Assembly: GCA_019358975.1 (NCBI GenBank)
Contig: JAHHIL010000009.1
Coordinates: 1-64,000, forward strand
Direction: 5' to 3'
Source of the DNA: Trichocoleus desertorum ATA4-8-CV12
GTDB lineage: Bacteria; Cyanobacteriota; Cyanobacteriia; FACHB-46
DNA length: 64,000 nucleotides
Position numbers and translations under genes: made by a program. Of the stretch, positions 8,594 through 18,257 are shown piece by piece. The notes below the pieces were generated by a model. It ran no database searches and had not been told where the DNA came from. It saw nothing but the letters and a program-made list of their open reading frames with translations. Positions within the stretch are counted from its first letter, which is position 1, and each line of letters begins with the position of its first letter.

Positions 8594-9364
8594 ATGGGAT
8601 TATTCGACCGCATTAGCCGAGTAGTCAGATCCAACGTCAACGACATGGTCAGCAAGGCGGAAGATCCAGAAAAGATTCTGGAGCAGTCGATTCTGGACAT
8701 GCAAGAAGACTTAGTGCAGTTGCGTCAAGCCGTTGCCAGTGCGATCGCCAGCCAAAAGCGCAGTCAGCAACAATACAATCAGGCTCAAACTGAATCCAAC
8801 AACTGGCAACAACGCGCTCAATTAGCACTACAAAAGGGTGATGAGAATTTAGCCCGTGAAGCGCTGATGCGTCGCAAAACTTTCGCTGAAACTGCTACGA
8901 CTCTCAAAACTCAGCTTGATCAACAAAGTGGTCAAGTTGATACCTTGAAGCGTAGTTTGATTGGCTTAGAGAGCAAGATTTCGGAAGCAAAGACCAAGAA
9001 AGACATGCTGAAGGCCCGTGCTGCCGCAGCCAAAGCTAACGAGCAACTGCAAAATGTGGTCGGCAATTTTAGCACTGGTAGTGCAATGGGTGCCTTTGAG
9101 CGCATGGAAGAAAAAGTGCTGCAAATGGAGGCTCGCTCTCAGGCAAGCGCTGAGTTAGCAGGGGCTGACTTAGAAAGCCAGTTTGCTCGGTTAGAGTCTG
9201 GCGGAGATGTTGAGGATGAACTTGCCGCGATGAAAGCAACCATAGCTGGCTCCCAGGCTCCAATAGGCACACTGCCTGGATCTAGTCAGTCAACAGCCAC
9301 ACCACAAGACCCAGCCGTTGATGATGAATTGGAAAAGCTGAAACAGCAGTTAGACACTCTGTAA
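8594..9364 (+). CDS. vipp1: Vipp1 (PspA/IM30 family) thylakoid membrane protein
   Basis: A membrane-remodelling ESCRT-III-like protein needed to form and protect thylakoids. The N-terminal amphipathic helix MGLFDRISRVVRSNVND is followed by the SKAEDPEKILEQ signature. Long coiled coils cover about residues 20-190. Unlike bacterial PspA, it has a linker and a C-terminal helix (VDDELEKLKQQLDTL), the extra segment that separates Vipp1 from PspA. Its 256 residues fit cyanobacterial Vipp1. It is a single gene with a GC-rich repeat downstream. Confidence 0.92.
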   Translation: MGLFDRISRVVRSNVNDMVSKAEDPEKILEQSILDMQEDLVQLRQAVASAIASQKRSQQQYNQAQTESNNWQQRAQLALQKGDENLAREALMRRKTFAETATTLKTQLDQQSGQVDTLKRSLIGLESKISEAKTKKDMLKARAAAAKANEQLQNVVGNFSTGSAMGAFERMEEKVLQMEARSQASAELAGADLESQFARLESGGDVEDELAAMKATIAGSQAPIGTLPGSSQSTATPQDPAVDDELEKLKQQLDTL

Positions 9365-9388
9365 ATAGTGTTGCTAAACTCCTTGCAT

Positions 9389-9460
9389 GCCCCCCTACCC
9401 CCCAACTTTGGGGGGAGCTTGGAATCTTACTTCCTCCAAATTTGGGGGACTGAGGGGGCT
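9389..9460. repeat. Inverted pair of a C-rich/G-rich hairpin element
   Basis: GCCCCCCTACCCCCC, then AACTTT, then GGGGGGAG (9389-9417) is mirrored on the other strand by GCCCCCTCAGTCCCCC, then AAATTT, then GGAGGAAG (9430-9459). Each copy can fold on itself, and the two copies can also pair. This kind of element is common between cyanobacterial genes. It may end the vipp1 transcript. The rest of 9365-9652 shows nothing recognised. Confidence 0.6.
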
Positions 9461-9652
9461 ACACAATGTGAAACTTCAAACAAATAAGAACAAATAAGAC
9501 AGGGGAGCCAGAGTTGCAGTCTCTTACTGCTTAAGGGAAGAATCCAGAGGAGATCTAAAAAGACTCTAACTTGCTCCCAAGAATTTACGAGTTGATTCTC
9601 AACCAGTCGGCCTCGTTTTAAAGTATTAAGTAATTATTAGAACCAAAACGTC

Positions 9653-9988
9653 ATGACTGGCAGTGTAATTACTATTTCAGACGCTGAGTTTGCAGCAACC
9701 GCTCTTGAGCCAACCAGCAAACTTGTGGTCATTTACTTTTGGGCTCCCTGGTGTGGCCCTTGCCGACTCACAGCTCCTTTGATGGATTGGGCAGCGACTA
9801 ATTACAGCGATCGCCTCAAAGTTGTCAAAATGGAGATAGATCCCAATCCTGAAACCGTTGCGAAGTATCAAGTTCAGGGAGTACCCGCGTTAATCCTTCT
9901 CAGAGATGGGGAAGTCGTGGCTTCAATTGAAGGAGCCATTGGGAAACAAAAGCTGATTGACTTGCTCGAAACTCACTTGCCCAAATAG
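9653..9988 (+). CDS. Thioredoxin-family protein
   Basis: A 111-residue thioredoxin fold with the classical redox site WCGPC (residues 33-37) and the cis-proline loop GVPAL (Pro78). It reduces disulfides in target proteins, using electrons from a thioredoxin reductase. Within the family it is somewhat divergent (PETVAKYQVQG before the cis-Pro), as in the accessory thioredoxins of cyanobacteria. There is no signal peptide, so it is cytoplasmic. The aminotransferase gene begins 65 bases later on the same strand. Confidence 0.88.
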   Translation: MTGSVITISDAEFAATALEPTSKLVVIYFWAPWCGPCRLTAPLMDWAATNYSDRLKVVKMEIDPNPETVAKYQVQGVPALILLRDGEVVASIEGAIGKQKLIDLLETHLPK

Positions 9989-10052
9989 GCCAAAGTAGGG
10001 TTATCAGTAGCTCTCAGCAGCTAGCTTATGGTTCCTAGCCGTCATCCCTGAG

Positions 10053-11273
10053 ATGGCTAGCCAAACAGAATTGATTTCAATCGCTGAGAGCGAAGTTATT
10101 ATGCAATTTGCCAAGCGTCTGTCACCCCTTCAATCGAATGTGTTTGCTGATATGGATCAGGCGAAAGCTAGAGCCAGAGCAGCAGGCCGAGACTTGATTG
10201 ACTTGTCGCTTGGCTCCTCTGATTTACCTGCGGCTGAGCATGTAGTCGAGGCGATCGCTCAATCCCTCTCAGATACCAGTACCCACGGTTATTTGCTGTT
10301 TCATGGCACTCAAGCTTTCCGCCAAGCCGCAGCTACCTGGTATCAACAAAAGTTTGGTGTGGCAGTTAACCCAGAAACCGAAGTTTTACCTCTAGTTGGC
10401 TCTCAAGAAGGCACAGCTCATTTACCTTTAGCAGTGCTCGATCCCGGAGATTTTGCGCTCCTATTAGATCCGGGTTATCCCTCTCATGCAGGAGGAGTTT
10501 ATTTAGCTAGTGGGCAAATTTATCCCATGCCTCTGCTAGCTGAAAATAATTTCTTACCTATTTTTGCAGATATTCCCGCTCCAGTTTTGGCTCAGTCCCG
10601 CATGATGGTGTTGAGCTATCCTCACAACCCCACTGCTGCGATCGCGCCTCTATCCTTTTTTCAAGAAGCAGTCGCCTTCTGCCAGCAGCACAACCTGGTT
10701 TTAGTACATGACTTTCCTTACGCTGATTTAGTGTTTGATGGCACAGCTTTACCCTCTGTACTACAAGCTGACCCAAACAAGAGCGTATCTATCGAATTTT
10801 TTACCCTTTCCAAGTCCTACAACATGGGTGGATTTCGGATTGGATATGCGATCGGTAATGCCGAACTGATTCGAGCTTTGCGTCAGGTGAAAGCTGCTGT
10901 GGACTTCAACCAATACCGAGGCATCTTGAATGGGGCGATCGCCGCTCTCACAGGCCCTCAGGAAAGTATTCAAGTCACTTTAGAAACCTTTCGGCAGCGA
11001 CGCGACGCTTTTGTGACGGCCCTCAATCGCATTGGTTGGCAAGTACCCATGCCTACCGCCACGATGTATGTATGGGCCAAATTACCTGAGCGTTGGAGCC
11101 AAAATTCGATGGAGTTTTGCACTCAAATGGTTGAGGCAACCGGAGTTGCCGCCTCTCCCGGTGCTGGCTTTGGCAAATCGGGTGAAGGTTACGTCCGCTT
11201 TGCTTTAGTTCATCAACCAGGCATTTTAGAAACCGCTGTTGAGCGAATCGCTCAATTCCTCAAGGCTTCCTGA
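10053..11273 (+). CDS. Class I/II pyridoxal-phosphate aminotransferase (LL-DAP aminotransferase-like)
   Basis: A fold-type I aminotransferase of about 400 residues. The cofactor lysine lies in TLSKSYNMGGFRIGYAIG, NPTAAI is the substrate/PLP Asn motif, and DFPYADL holds the Asp that contacts the pyridine N. The sequence resembles LL-diaminopimelate aminotransferases (lysine pathway), but cyanobacteria often carry several paralogues, so the substrate is unsure. An internal ATG at 10101 (MQFAKRL), where similar proteins tend to begin, is an equally good start. Confidence 0.85.
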   Translation: MASQTELISIAESEVIMQFAKRLSPLQSNVFADMDQAKARARAAGRDLIDLSLGSSDLPAAEHVVEAIAQSLSDTSTHGYLLFHGTQAFRQAAATWYQQKFGVAVNPETEVLPLVGSQEGTAHLPLAVLDPGDFALLLDPGYPSHAGGVYLASGQIYPMPLLAENNFLPIFADIPAPVLAQSRMMVLSYPHNPTAAIAPLSFFQEAVAFCQQHNLVLVHDFPYADLVFDGTALPSVLQADPNKSVSIEFFTLSKSYNMGGFRIGYAIGNAELIRALRQVKAAVDFNQYRGILNGAIAALTGPQESIQVTLETFRQRRDAFVTALNRIGWQVPMPTATMYVWAKLPERWSQNSMEFCTQMVEATGVAASPGAGFGKSGEGYVRFALVHQPGILETAVERIAQFLKAS

Positions 11274-11319
11274 AGCTTCACGCTTTTAGCCCTGTAAAAC
11301 CGGTTACGTTGATTTGCTG

Positions 11320-11360
11320 AAAGCTGGGTTAACCGTCTCAAGCGATCGCCCAGCTTTTAT
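11320..11360 (+). terminator. Likely terminator of the aminotransferase gene
   Basis: AAAGCTGGG (11320-11328) pairs perfectly with CCCAGCTTT (11349-11357), followed by TAT. The loop is long (20 bases) and the T-run short, so strength is uncertain. Confidence 0.45.
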
Positions 11361-11479
11361 ACTTCCCTTACAATACTCTGTAAAAATCTATACTAGCTTT
11401 ATGCCTTTTTCCGTACGTAATACTTACACTGTCGTTACGAACAGGAAATTTTTGTATTTTTAAGACTTTGCTAACGTTT

Positions 11480-13552
11480 ATGAGCATTGATATCAGTACC
11501 TTATTCAACGAAAGCTTCTACTTAGCAACTTATACAGATGTCGCAGCCGCTGTTGCTCAGGGATTGTTTGCCAGTGGCTTAGACCATTTCAGGCAGTTCG
11601 GACAGCGGGAGCAACGCAATCCTAGCCCTCTATTCGACAACCAATCTTATTTACAAAAATATCCTGATGTTGCTGCGGCAGTAGTTCAAGGAATCTTTAG
11701 CAGCGGTTTGGACCACTTCTTACACTTTGGTCAGTTTGAGCAGCGCAATCCTGGTTCTCTGTTCGACAACAATTTCTATTTAGCAACTTATACGGATGTT
11801 GCAGCAGCCGTCACTCAAGGCACTTTCAGTAGCGGATTCGAGCATTTTCTACGCTATGGGCGGTTTGAAAAGCGTAATCCTAGTTCTCTGTTCAATGAAA
11901 GTTTTTATTTAGCTCATAACTCAGATGTTGCTGGAGCAGTTGCAACCGGAGCTTTTATCAGTGGATTTGACCACTTCTCCCACTATGGCCGATTAGAAGG
12001 GCGTGACAGTATCAATACGGCTCCTCTTGCCAATAGTGATGCTGTTGTGACTACTGCCAACACTGCTACCACTATCAATGTGCTAAGAAACGATAGTGAT
12101 AAAAATCAAGATCTATTGTCTCTGACTGGGTTTAGCTCAGCCGCAAATGGCACCGTTATTAAGAACAGTGATGGCACGCTAACTTATACGCCGAGTGCCA
12201 ATTTTAATGGAGTAGATACCTTCACTTACACGGTTGAAGATGGCTACGGTGGCAAGGCTACAGGCACAGTTGCCATTACTGTTAATCCTCCATCTTCAAT
12301 TACACCGACTAACGGCTACTACAGTTATACGACCGGGAAATTTCCTACCCTAGGCGAATCTTCGGGTTTAGTTCGAGGAGCGGGAGATTTTTGGTGGACC
12401 CACAATGATTCGGGCGGTACGGCGGCTATCTATGCAGTAGACAACAGAGGCAAAGCTATCGGTCAAGTCAATATTACCGGAGCCACTAACGTTGACTGGG
12501 AGGAGATCACCGCTGGACCTGCTCCAAATGGAGGTAGGTATCTATTTATTGGCGACTTCGGCAACAACCAAAACTTAAGTGTAGGTTCACGCACCAATCA
12601 GAGAATCTATGTAGTAAATGAACCGAGTTCTAGCGCCCAATCGGTTAGTTTGGCGGCAACCTTGGCGATCGCCTATCCCAGCGGCTCGTTTGATAGCGAG
12701 GCCATGATTTTTGACTCAGACAGACAAGAGCTGTTAATTATCACCAAGGATTTATTCCCAACCACTGGGCAAAGCAAAATTTTCAGTCGCAGTTTAGATC
12801 CCACTAACTCAACTCTCACTTTAGTAGGCACCTTCGACGTTTCTCAACGAACAACCTTAAGCGATCGCCTGGTCACAGGTGCAGCTCTGAGCAGCGATCG
12901 CACCACCTTCATCCTACGCACATACAACACCGCTTTTCTATGGCAGCGCACTCCTGGCGAGTCATGGAGTAGCTTATTTGGGCGACAACCAAATATAGAA
13001 ATCCCTTTGCCCAACGAAACCCAAGGAGAAGCGATCGCCTTTGGCGAGAGTAATACAGAGTTTTACACCACGAGCGAACAAACAGGTCTGTTTAGCCGCT
13101 ATGCCTACTTACCCATTTATACAGGCACAGCCAACAACGATGTAATTGCGGGAAATGCAACGGTTAACGTGATTGCAGGTCAAGCAGGCAGCGATCGCCT
13201 TACAGGCGGAGGGGGAGCCGATATTTTCCTCTACAAAGTACCGAACCACGGCGGAGACACAATCACCGACTTTGCGTCTGACGACACGTTCCATATCTCG
13301 GAAGCAGGATTTGGGGGTGGTTTGCGAGCAGGGATTCCTCTCAGCACTACCACTGCCACAACAGGCGTGTTCATCAATCTTGTTTCGCCTACTTCTACTT
13401 TATTGGGTACCAGCGCTAACTTCGTCTACAACACCAGTACTGGAGTTCTCAGCTTTGATGCAGATGGCACGGGTGCTGGCTCAGCCGTGGCGATCGCAAC
13501 TTTAACTAACAAACCAACCCTCACCTCTAACCAGTTCGTGATTACTTACTAA
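11480..13552 (+). CDS. Large secreted RTX-type protein with four 43-residue repeats
   Basis: A 690-residue probable exoprotein. Residues 8-179 are four tandem 43-residue repeats of the pattern LF..sFYLa.ytDVAaAV.qG.F.SG..HF..fG..E.RNP. A cadherin-like/VCBS-type domain follows (about 180-275, with DGTLTYTPSANFNGVDTFTY). Then comes a beta-rich domain (280-550) that looks like a propeller. Near 560-590 lies a short RTX stretch (AGQAGSDRLTGGGGADIF), and the C-terminus matches type I secretion substrates. There is no Sec signal. The ATG at 11480 is preferred to a TTG at 11468. The function is probably structural or adhesive, by inference. No ABC exporter is nearby. Confidence 0.8.
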   Translation: MSIDISTLFNESFYLATYTDVAAAVAQGLFASGLDHFRQFGQREQRNPSPLFDNQSYLQKYPDVAAAVVQGIFSSGLDHFLHFGQFEQRNPGSLFDNNFYLATYTDVAAAVTQGTFSSGFEHFLRYGRFEKRNPSSLFNESFYLAHNSDVAGAVATGAFISGFDHFSHYGRLEGRDSINTAPLANSDAVVTTANTATTINVLRNDSDKNQDLLSLTGFSSAANGTVIKNSDGTLTYTPSANFNGVDTFTYTVEDGYGGKATGTVAITVNPPSSITPTNGYYSYTTGKFPTLGESSGLVRGAGDFWWTHNDSGGTAAIYAVDNRGKAIGQVNITGATNVDWEEITAGPAPNGGRYLFIGDFGNNQNLSVGSRTNQRIYVVNEPSSSAQSVSLAATLAIAYPSGSFDSEAMIFDSDRQELLIITKDLFPTTGQSKIFSRSLDPTNSTLTLVGTFDVSQRTTLSDRLVTGAALSSDRTTFILRTYNTAFLWQRTPGESWSSLFGRQPNIEIPLPNETQGEAIAFGESNTEFYTTSEQTGLFSRYAYLPIYTGTANNDVIAGNATVNVIAGQAGSDRLTGGGGADIFLYKVPNHGGDTITDFASDDTFHISEAGFGGGLRAGIPLSTTTATTGVFINLVSPTSTLLGTSANFVYNTSTGVLSFDADGTGAGSAVAIATLTNKPTLTSNQFVITY
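11501..12016 (+). repeat. Four tandem 129-bp coding repeats
   Basis: Each unit encodes 43 residues beginning LF(N/D) and ending near RNP. Lengths are identical (43 x 4). The first and third units share YLATYTDVAAAV. The fourth unit is the most diverged (SDVAGAVATGAF). Related repeats occur singly or in tandem at the N-termini of other cyanobacterial exoproteins. Confidence 0.8.
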
Positions 13553-13963
13553 GTACTACCAATAGGTTAAATAGGTCAAAAATTCTAAGCAGTTTGATGT
13601 TTACACCCTCCTGGTTGTCCAGACCGAAAAAATTCAAAGGTATCAATCTAACAATGGACTTCAGGAAAGCTACTGGTCCTCTGTATTCCTACTGGGTTAG
13701 AAATTAAAAACTACCAAAACCACAAGCAATTCTTTATCCAAGCTTGGACAAAATCTCAGCGAACTTTACCTATTTGAGTACTCAGATTCTCTAGACTAGG
13801 CGTTGATTCAGTAACAAAAAATACTCAAGTAAAACTACGAAATAGTGGTTGCCTTTGAGTTTATCGGTTTTATTGGCTCTGGATCGCACAGATCTACCTG
13901 CCCTGTAATTGGGTGCTCCAGGGCTCGAACACTATCTAGAAATCTTTTGTGGAGACACACAAC
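13553..13963. other. Spacer before the PEP-CTERM gene
   Basis: About 410 bases without a gene, AT-rich, with no clear terminator. TGGAGA at the end is the ribosome site of the next gene. Confidence 0.35.
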
Positions 13964-14935
13964 ATGGTAAAGAGCATTAAACGCCTACTCGTTGGAGCCT
14001 CCGTGTTCGCAACTGTCAGTGCGATCGCGAGTACCCCTGCATCTGCCGCATCTCTCGTCAATGCCACAGTAGGGGGCAACGCATCTTTTCTCACTTATAC
14101 AGTCGTCAATGGGCAGACAGTAGTAGACCCAGCTAACAACGTACAAGCCGCTCTAGATGGCAATAGCAGCGCTCCTAGTGGCAACGTGGAGCTATTTTCT
14201 AATAGTGAATCGAGTTCTCTCTACCCCAGCACCGCAGCCACTCTAGTTCAACGGTTCGGCGCTTTTAACAATTTCTTGGGTTACAGCGCAGTCAAGACTC
14301 TAGATGGCCAACTCAACGGTAAAAATATTAGCCTCAGTAGCTTAACTGCCGTAGATTGGCTGGGGGCCAGTAGTGTTACCAACCTCCGCACAGTCCTAGG
14401 TTCTGCGGCACCTACTGGCCAAAAATCCGCAGCGATCGCCTCACTCTACAATCCATCTAACTTGGCGACAAGCTGGTTCAACACCACTTTAAGCCAGTAC
14501 GGAATCACACCCGATGTAACCAAATTTAGTACCTTTCTCCTAGCAGGAGGGTTGCAAAGATTTAGTGACCCCAACATTTCTTACGTTAACCAAAACGATC
14601 AAACTGGACTAATCCAAATTGGTCTAGCAGGGCATTTCGATGCTGGCCCACTATTAGGGTTGTCAGGTACGATTCAGGCCAGTGAGCTAGTCAAAGTTAA
14701 CTACAACGGACAAGATAGCAAGTATTTGTATAGCTATAGTGCTACCAAGTCTGGTCTAGTTTCCCAAGACGGTACTAACTCCCATACAGGTAACTATGAA
14801 GTTACGCTCCAAGGCGAACTCCCACCAAAGCCAACTCCTGAGTCAGTTCCTGAGCCTTCGGTAGCACTTGGTTTATTGGGTCTTGGGGGTATGTTGATGG
14901 CTAGACGTAAATCAAGCCACCGAACCTCAGCCTAA
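13964..14935 (+). CDS. PEP-CTERM sorted secreted protein (NF038130-like)
   Basis: A 323-residue exported protein. It has a Sec signal peptide (residues 1-26, cleaved after ASA), a Ser/Asn/Thr-rich beta-type body, and a C-terminal PEP-CTERM sorting signal. That signal is VPEP, then the hydrophobic span ALGLLGLGGMLM, then ARRK. PEP-CTERM proteins are cut by an exosortase and displayed or released with exopolysaccharide; no exosortase is in this window. The body (ATVGGNASFLTYTVVNG) resembles the family labelled NF038130. The ATG at 13964 follows TGGAGA by eight bases. Function is unknown. Confidence 0.85.
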   Translation: MVKSIKRLLVGASVFATVSAIASTPASAASLVNATVGGNASFLTYTVVNGQTVVDPANNVQAALDGNSSAPSGNVELFSNSESSSLYPSTAATLVQRFGAFNNFLGYSAVKTLDGQLNGKNISLSSLTAVDWLGASSVTNLRTVLGSAAPTGQKSAAIASLYNPSNLATSWFNTTLSQYGITPDVTKFSTFLLAGGLQRFSDPNISYVNQNDQTGLIQIGLAGHFDAGPLLGLSGTIQASELVKVNYNGQDSKYLYSYSATKSGLVSQDGTNSHTGNYEVTLQGELPPKPTPESVPEPSVALGLLGLGGMLMARRKSSHRTSA

Positions 14936-14962
14936 CTATGAGTTGAATTAGCATCAAAGTGG

Positions 14963-14984
14963 GGGAGCGATCGCTCCCTTTTTT
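14963..14984 (+). terminator. Intrinsic terminator built on a HIP1 palindrome
   Basis: GGGAGCGATCGCTCCC is followed at once by TTTTTT. The stem is GGGAGC/GCTCCC with loop GATC, so the HIP1 octamer forms the top of the hairpin. Confidence 0.75.
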
Positions 14985-15292
14985 AATTTTGTGGGGCAGT
15001 CACTTAATTTCACAGGGTTAGCTTGCGAAATTGTCCATTAGTACCCGCTTAATTCTCTAAATAACTTTTATCGCGAATAAGCTTCGATTTCAGTAAATAC
15101 TTTAGTCTAAGTTAAACCTTGTGAAGTAGCGGTGAAACACTGCCTCTAACAAAGCTTTGCTTTAATCAGTGAGGGCAGATGCTATAAACTGCACAATAAG
15201 ATGTAACTAATTTGACTAAGATCCTTGGATAACCTTCAACTAAAAATCAGCTTCAATATCAAGGTCCGCCTGATTGAGAAGGAAGAATCGAG
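14985..15292. other. Spacer before the CheY-like gene
   Basis: About 300 bases with no recognisable gene. GAAGGAAGA just before 15293 is the likely ribosome site. Confidence 0.35.
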
Positions 15293-15700
15293 ATGAGCAG
15301 TGGTGCAGAAAACTCAGGACGAAGCAATCCCAAAATTTTGCTGATTGAGGACAATGAGTCTAATCGGCAGTTACTGAGTGACTATCTCCATTACTGCGGT
15401 TACAACGTACTCAGCTTGGCAGAAGGGGCTGGCTTTTTCACGGCAATCGCTCAATTTCAACCGCATATTGTGCTCTTAGACTTGAAGCTGCCAGATATTG
15501 ACGGCTATACCCTTTTAGAAGAACTGCAACAGCGCCCAGAAGAATTCCGAGTACCTGTGATTGTCGTTTCAGCATTTGCCTTTCAAGCTGACCAAAGGCG
15601 AGCTTTAGGTTTAGGGGCTCGTCGCTACTTAGTCAAACCTGTCAACCTTAACCAACTCAAACAAGCGATTTCCGAGGAATTGCACTACTCGGCCCTATGA
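15293..15700 (+). CDS. Single-domain response regulator (CheY-like)
   Basis: A receiver domain alone (135 residues). The acidic pair is in LLIEDNESN (Glu19, Asp20), the phosphoacceptor is Asp63 in LLDLKLPDIDG, the switch residue is Ser93 in VSAFA, and Lys115 is in VKPVN. It resembles the receivers paired with hybrid kinases in cyanobacteria. A small coiled-coil gene converges with it. No cognate kinase is adjacent. Confidence 0.85.
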   Translation: MSSGAENSGRSNPKILLIEDNESNRQLLSDYLHYCGYNVLSLAEGAGFFTAIAQFQPHIVLLDLKLPDIDGYTLLEELQQRPEEFRVPVIVVSAFAFQADQRRALGLGARRYLVKPVNLNQLKQAISEELHYSAL

Positions 15701-15722
15701 GCTTTTGCTGCTAAATCTGGAT

Positions 15723-15902
15723 TTACTTAGATCTTTGTTCTATGACAAAAGTTTCAACTAAGTGACTCAAAGTTTGGACTGAGGCTCCTGCTTCAGAAAT
15801 TTGAGATTCCAACTCTGCAATTAGCAGGGTTGCCGTTTGCAATTGATTTAGAATTTTATCAATTGCATTACGAGTTTGTGACTCAAACTCTTCAATTTCC
15901 AT
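15723..15902 (-). CDS. Small coiled-coil hypothetical protein
   Basis: A 59-residue soluble protein (MEIEEFESQTRNAIDKILNQ onward), nearly all helix, with a heptad-like spacing of Leu/Ile/Val. The frame extends 13 codons upstream to a TTG, but the ATG at 15902 is the more likely start. The function is unknown. It faces the receiver gene with 22 bases between stop codons. Confidence 0.5.
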   Translation of the reverse strand: MEIEEFESQTRNAIDKILNQLQTATLLIAELESQISEAGASVQTLSHLVETFVIEQRSK

Positions 15903-16283
15903 ATTCTTACTACTTAAGTAACAGGGTTTCAATAAATACAATCACAATCATAGCGATTACGGAGGGGAGAGTGAATCAGCAGATTCGCTTAAGATTTCTA
16001 GCTGGTCTAAAATAAAGATATGGAACCATATTTCTCGGAGGCGGAAACTTTAGGAATTGAAGTTTAAGGCTCAAGGTTCTAGGACGCTATCTGCACAGGT
16101 TTGCAGCTCTGGTCTCTCAAGCTGCGTTAATAGCTCTATGTAGATTAGCTTCACCTTGGAGAGTGCATGTCTTGAAGTGGTGAATTGAAACGCTAATCAA
16201 CTACGAGAGTTCTTGAGGGCGATGTCCCTACTGATTTGAATGTCTCTATAGTTCCCAGTTCGTTTATTTTTCTAATTCGGCCT
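15903..16283. other. Spacer before uvrC
   Basis: About 380 bases. No RNA gene or clear terminator is seen. Confidence 0.35.
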
Positions 16284-18167
16284 GTGACCCTATCTTCTCA
16301 AGTCCTGCCACTGCTGAAAGAGCCTGAGCGTCTCGAAATCCGTTTAAAGGAGATTCCAGCGGAGCCTGGAGTCTACTACATGCGGGATGTGAGCGATCGC
16401 ATTCTCTATATTGGCAAGTCAAAAAAGCTGCGATCGCGGGTGCGCTCTTATTTTCGGGATTTACAGTCGCTTAGTCCTCGCATCGCGTTGATGGTGAGGC
16501 AGGTTGCGGAAATCGAGTTTATTGTCACAGACACAGAAGCTGAAGCCTTAGCGCTAGAAGCAAACTTAATTAAGCAGCACCAACCACATTTCAATGTGCT
16601 GCTCAAAGATGACAAAAAATATCCTTACCTTTGCATTACCTGGTCAGAAGACTATCCCCGCATCTTTATCACTCGCAAGCGGCGACTTGGTAATGAGAAG
16701 GATCGGTTTTACGGTCCCTACGTCGATACTCATTTGCTCCGCAGCACCTTGCATATCGTGAAGCGGATCTTTCCCTTACGGCAGCGACCCCAACCCCTGT
16801 TTAAGGATCGTCCTTGCCTCAATTTTGATATTGGTCGTTGCCCAGGTGTTTGCCAGCAAATGATTTCGGGCGAAGACTATCGCAAAACTGTGCAGAAAGT
16901 TGCGATGGTCTTTCAAGGCCGCACTGGGGAGCTAGTTGACACCTTAACGGCGCAAATGGATCAAGCAGCTGAAGCTTTGAACTTCGAGCAAGCTGCTCGC
17001 CTCCGAGACCAGATTAATGGCTTGAAGTCTTTAGGGGCTGACCAGAAAGTAGCGCTCCCCGATGACACCATTTCTCGTGATGCGATCGCGCTGGCCGCCG
17101 ATGAGCAGCACGCCTGCATTCAACTATTTCAAATCCGGGCGGGTCGTTTAGTAGGACGATTAGGCTTTGTCGCGGATGCTCAATCTGGAGAACCAGGGGC
17201 GATTCTAGAACGAGTGTTGGAAGAACATTACCAAACGGTAGATGCAGTTGAGATCCCCGCAGAAATTTTGGTGCAGCACGAACTGCCGGAAAGCGACATG
17301 TTGGCTGAGTTCTTGAGCGATCGCAAAGGGCGTAAGGTCACGATTGTAGCGCCGCAACGTCAAACCAAAGCCGAGCTGGTTGAAATGGTGGAGCGCAACG
17401 CGGAGTATGAGTTAGCTCGAACTCAACGCTTTGCGGATCGCAATGCCCAAGCCATGTTAGATCTCGCTGAAGTGCTAGATCTCCCCGATATGCCCCGACG
17501 GATCGAAGGCTATGACATTTCTCACATCCAAGGTTCTGACGCTGTAGCTTCCCAGGTCGTATTTGTGGATGGCTTACCTGCCAAACAACACTATCGGCAC
17601 TACAAAATCAAAAACCCTACCGTGACCACGGGGCACTCGGATGACTTTGCCAGCATGGCAGAAGTGATTCGTCGGCGGTTTCGTAAATATGCTGCTGACC
17701 CGCAGTTGCCACGAGTAGGCAATCCAGACTGGCCTGACCTAGTGATGATCGATGGGGGCAAAGGTCAACTCTCGGCTGTGGTTAGTGTGCTGCGGGAGCT
17801 GAATTTGCTGGAGGAGTTGCGCGTGGTGAGTCTAGCAAAAAAACGAGAAGAGATTTTTCTGCCAGGGGAATCTCTGCCTTTAACTACCGAAGCGGAGCAA
17901 CCAGGAGTCCAACTGCTACGTCGCCTTCGGGATGAGGCCCATCGGTTTGCGGTTAGTTTTCATCGTCAGCAACGTAGCGATCGCATGCGCCGCTCTTGCT
18001 TAGAGGATATTCCTGGGTTGGGACACCATCGCCAAAAAGAACTGTTAGCTACTTTTCGATCGGTCGATTACATCCGGGAAGCTACGCCAGAGCAACTTAC
18101 CCGTGTTCCTGGCATCGGCCCCCAGCTAGCTCAGAAAATCTATGACTACTTTCATCCCCAATTCTAG
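16284..18167 (+). CDS. uvrC: UvrABC system protein C (excinuclease subunit)
   Basis: The nuclease of nucleotide excision repair, which cuts on both sides of a lesion after UvrA/UvrB mark it. A GIY-YIG domain (about residues 22-105; [20 protein letters not shown]) makes the 3' cut. The UVR motif (about 210-245; [11 protein letters not shown]) binds UvrB. An RNase H-like domain ([20 protein letters not shown]) makes the 5' cut. Two helix-hairpin-helix motifs close the protein ([29 protein letters not shown]). The GTG at 16284 ([17 protein letters not shown]) fits homologues; a TTG at 16236 would add 16 residues. Confidence 0.96.
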   Translation: MTLSSQVLPLLKEPERLEIRLKEIPAEPGVYYMRDVSDRILYIGKSKKLRSRVRSYFRDLQSLSPRIALMVRQVAEIEFIVTDTEAEALALEANLIKQHQPHFNVLLKDDKKYPYLCITWSEDYPRIFITRKRRLGNEKDRFYGPYVDTHLLRSTLHIVKRIFPLRQRPQPLFKDRPCLNFDIGRCPGVCQQMISGEDYRKTVQKVAMVFQGRTGELVDTLTAQMDQAAEALNFEQAARLRDQINGLKSLGADQKVALPDDTISRDAIALAADEQHACIQLFQIRAGRLVGRLGFVADAQSGEPGAILERVLEEHYQTVDAVEIPAEILVQHELPESDMLAEFLSDRKGRKVTIVAPQRQTKAELVEMVERNAEYELARTQRFADRNAQAMLDLAEVLDLPDMPRRIEGYDISHIQGSDAVASQVVFVDGLPAKQHYRHYKIKNPTVTTGHSDDFASMAEVIRRRFRKYAADPQLPRVGNPDWPDLVMIDGGKGQLSAVVSVLRELNLLEELRVVSLAKKREEIFLPGESLPLTTEAEQPGVQLLRRLRDEAHRFAVSFHRQQRSDRMRRSCLEDIPGLGHHRQKELLATFRSVDYIREATPEQLTRVPGIGPQLAQKIYDYFHPQF

Positions 18168-18221
18168 TGGTCTATTACAAACCAGGTAAACAGCCTCCAA
18201 GTTAATCACATTTAATTGTGG

Positions 18222-18257
18222 TTTCCTAAATCCTACTTAGGAAAGATGCGTTTTTTT
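18222..18257 (+). terminator. Possible terminator of uvrC
   Basis: TTTCCTAA (18222-18229) pairs with TTAGGAAA (18237-18244). A TTTTTTT run begins seven bases later. The stem is AT-rich and therefore weak. Confidence 0.35.
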
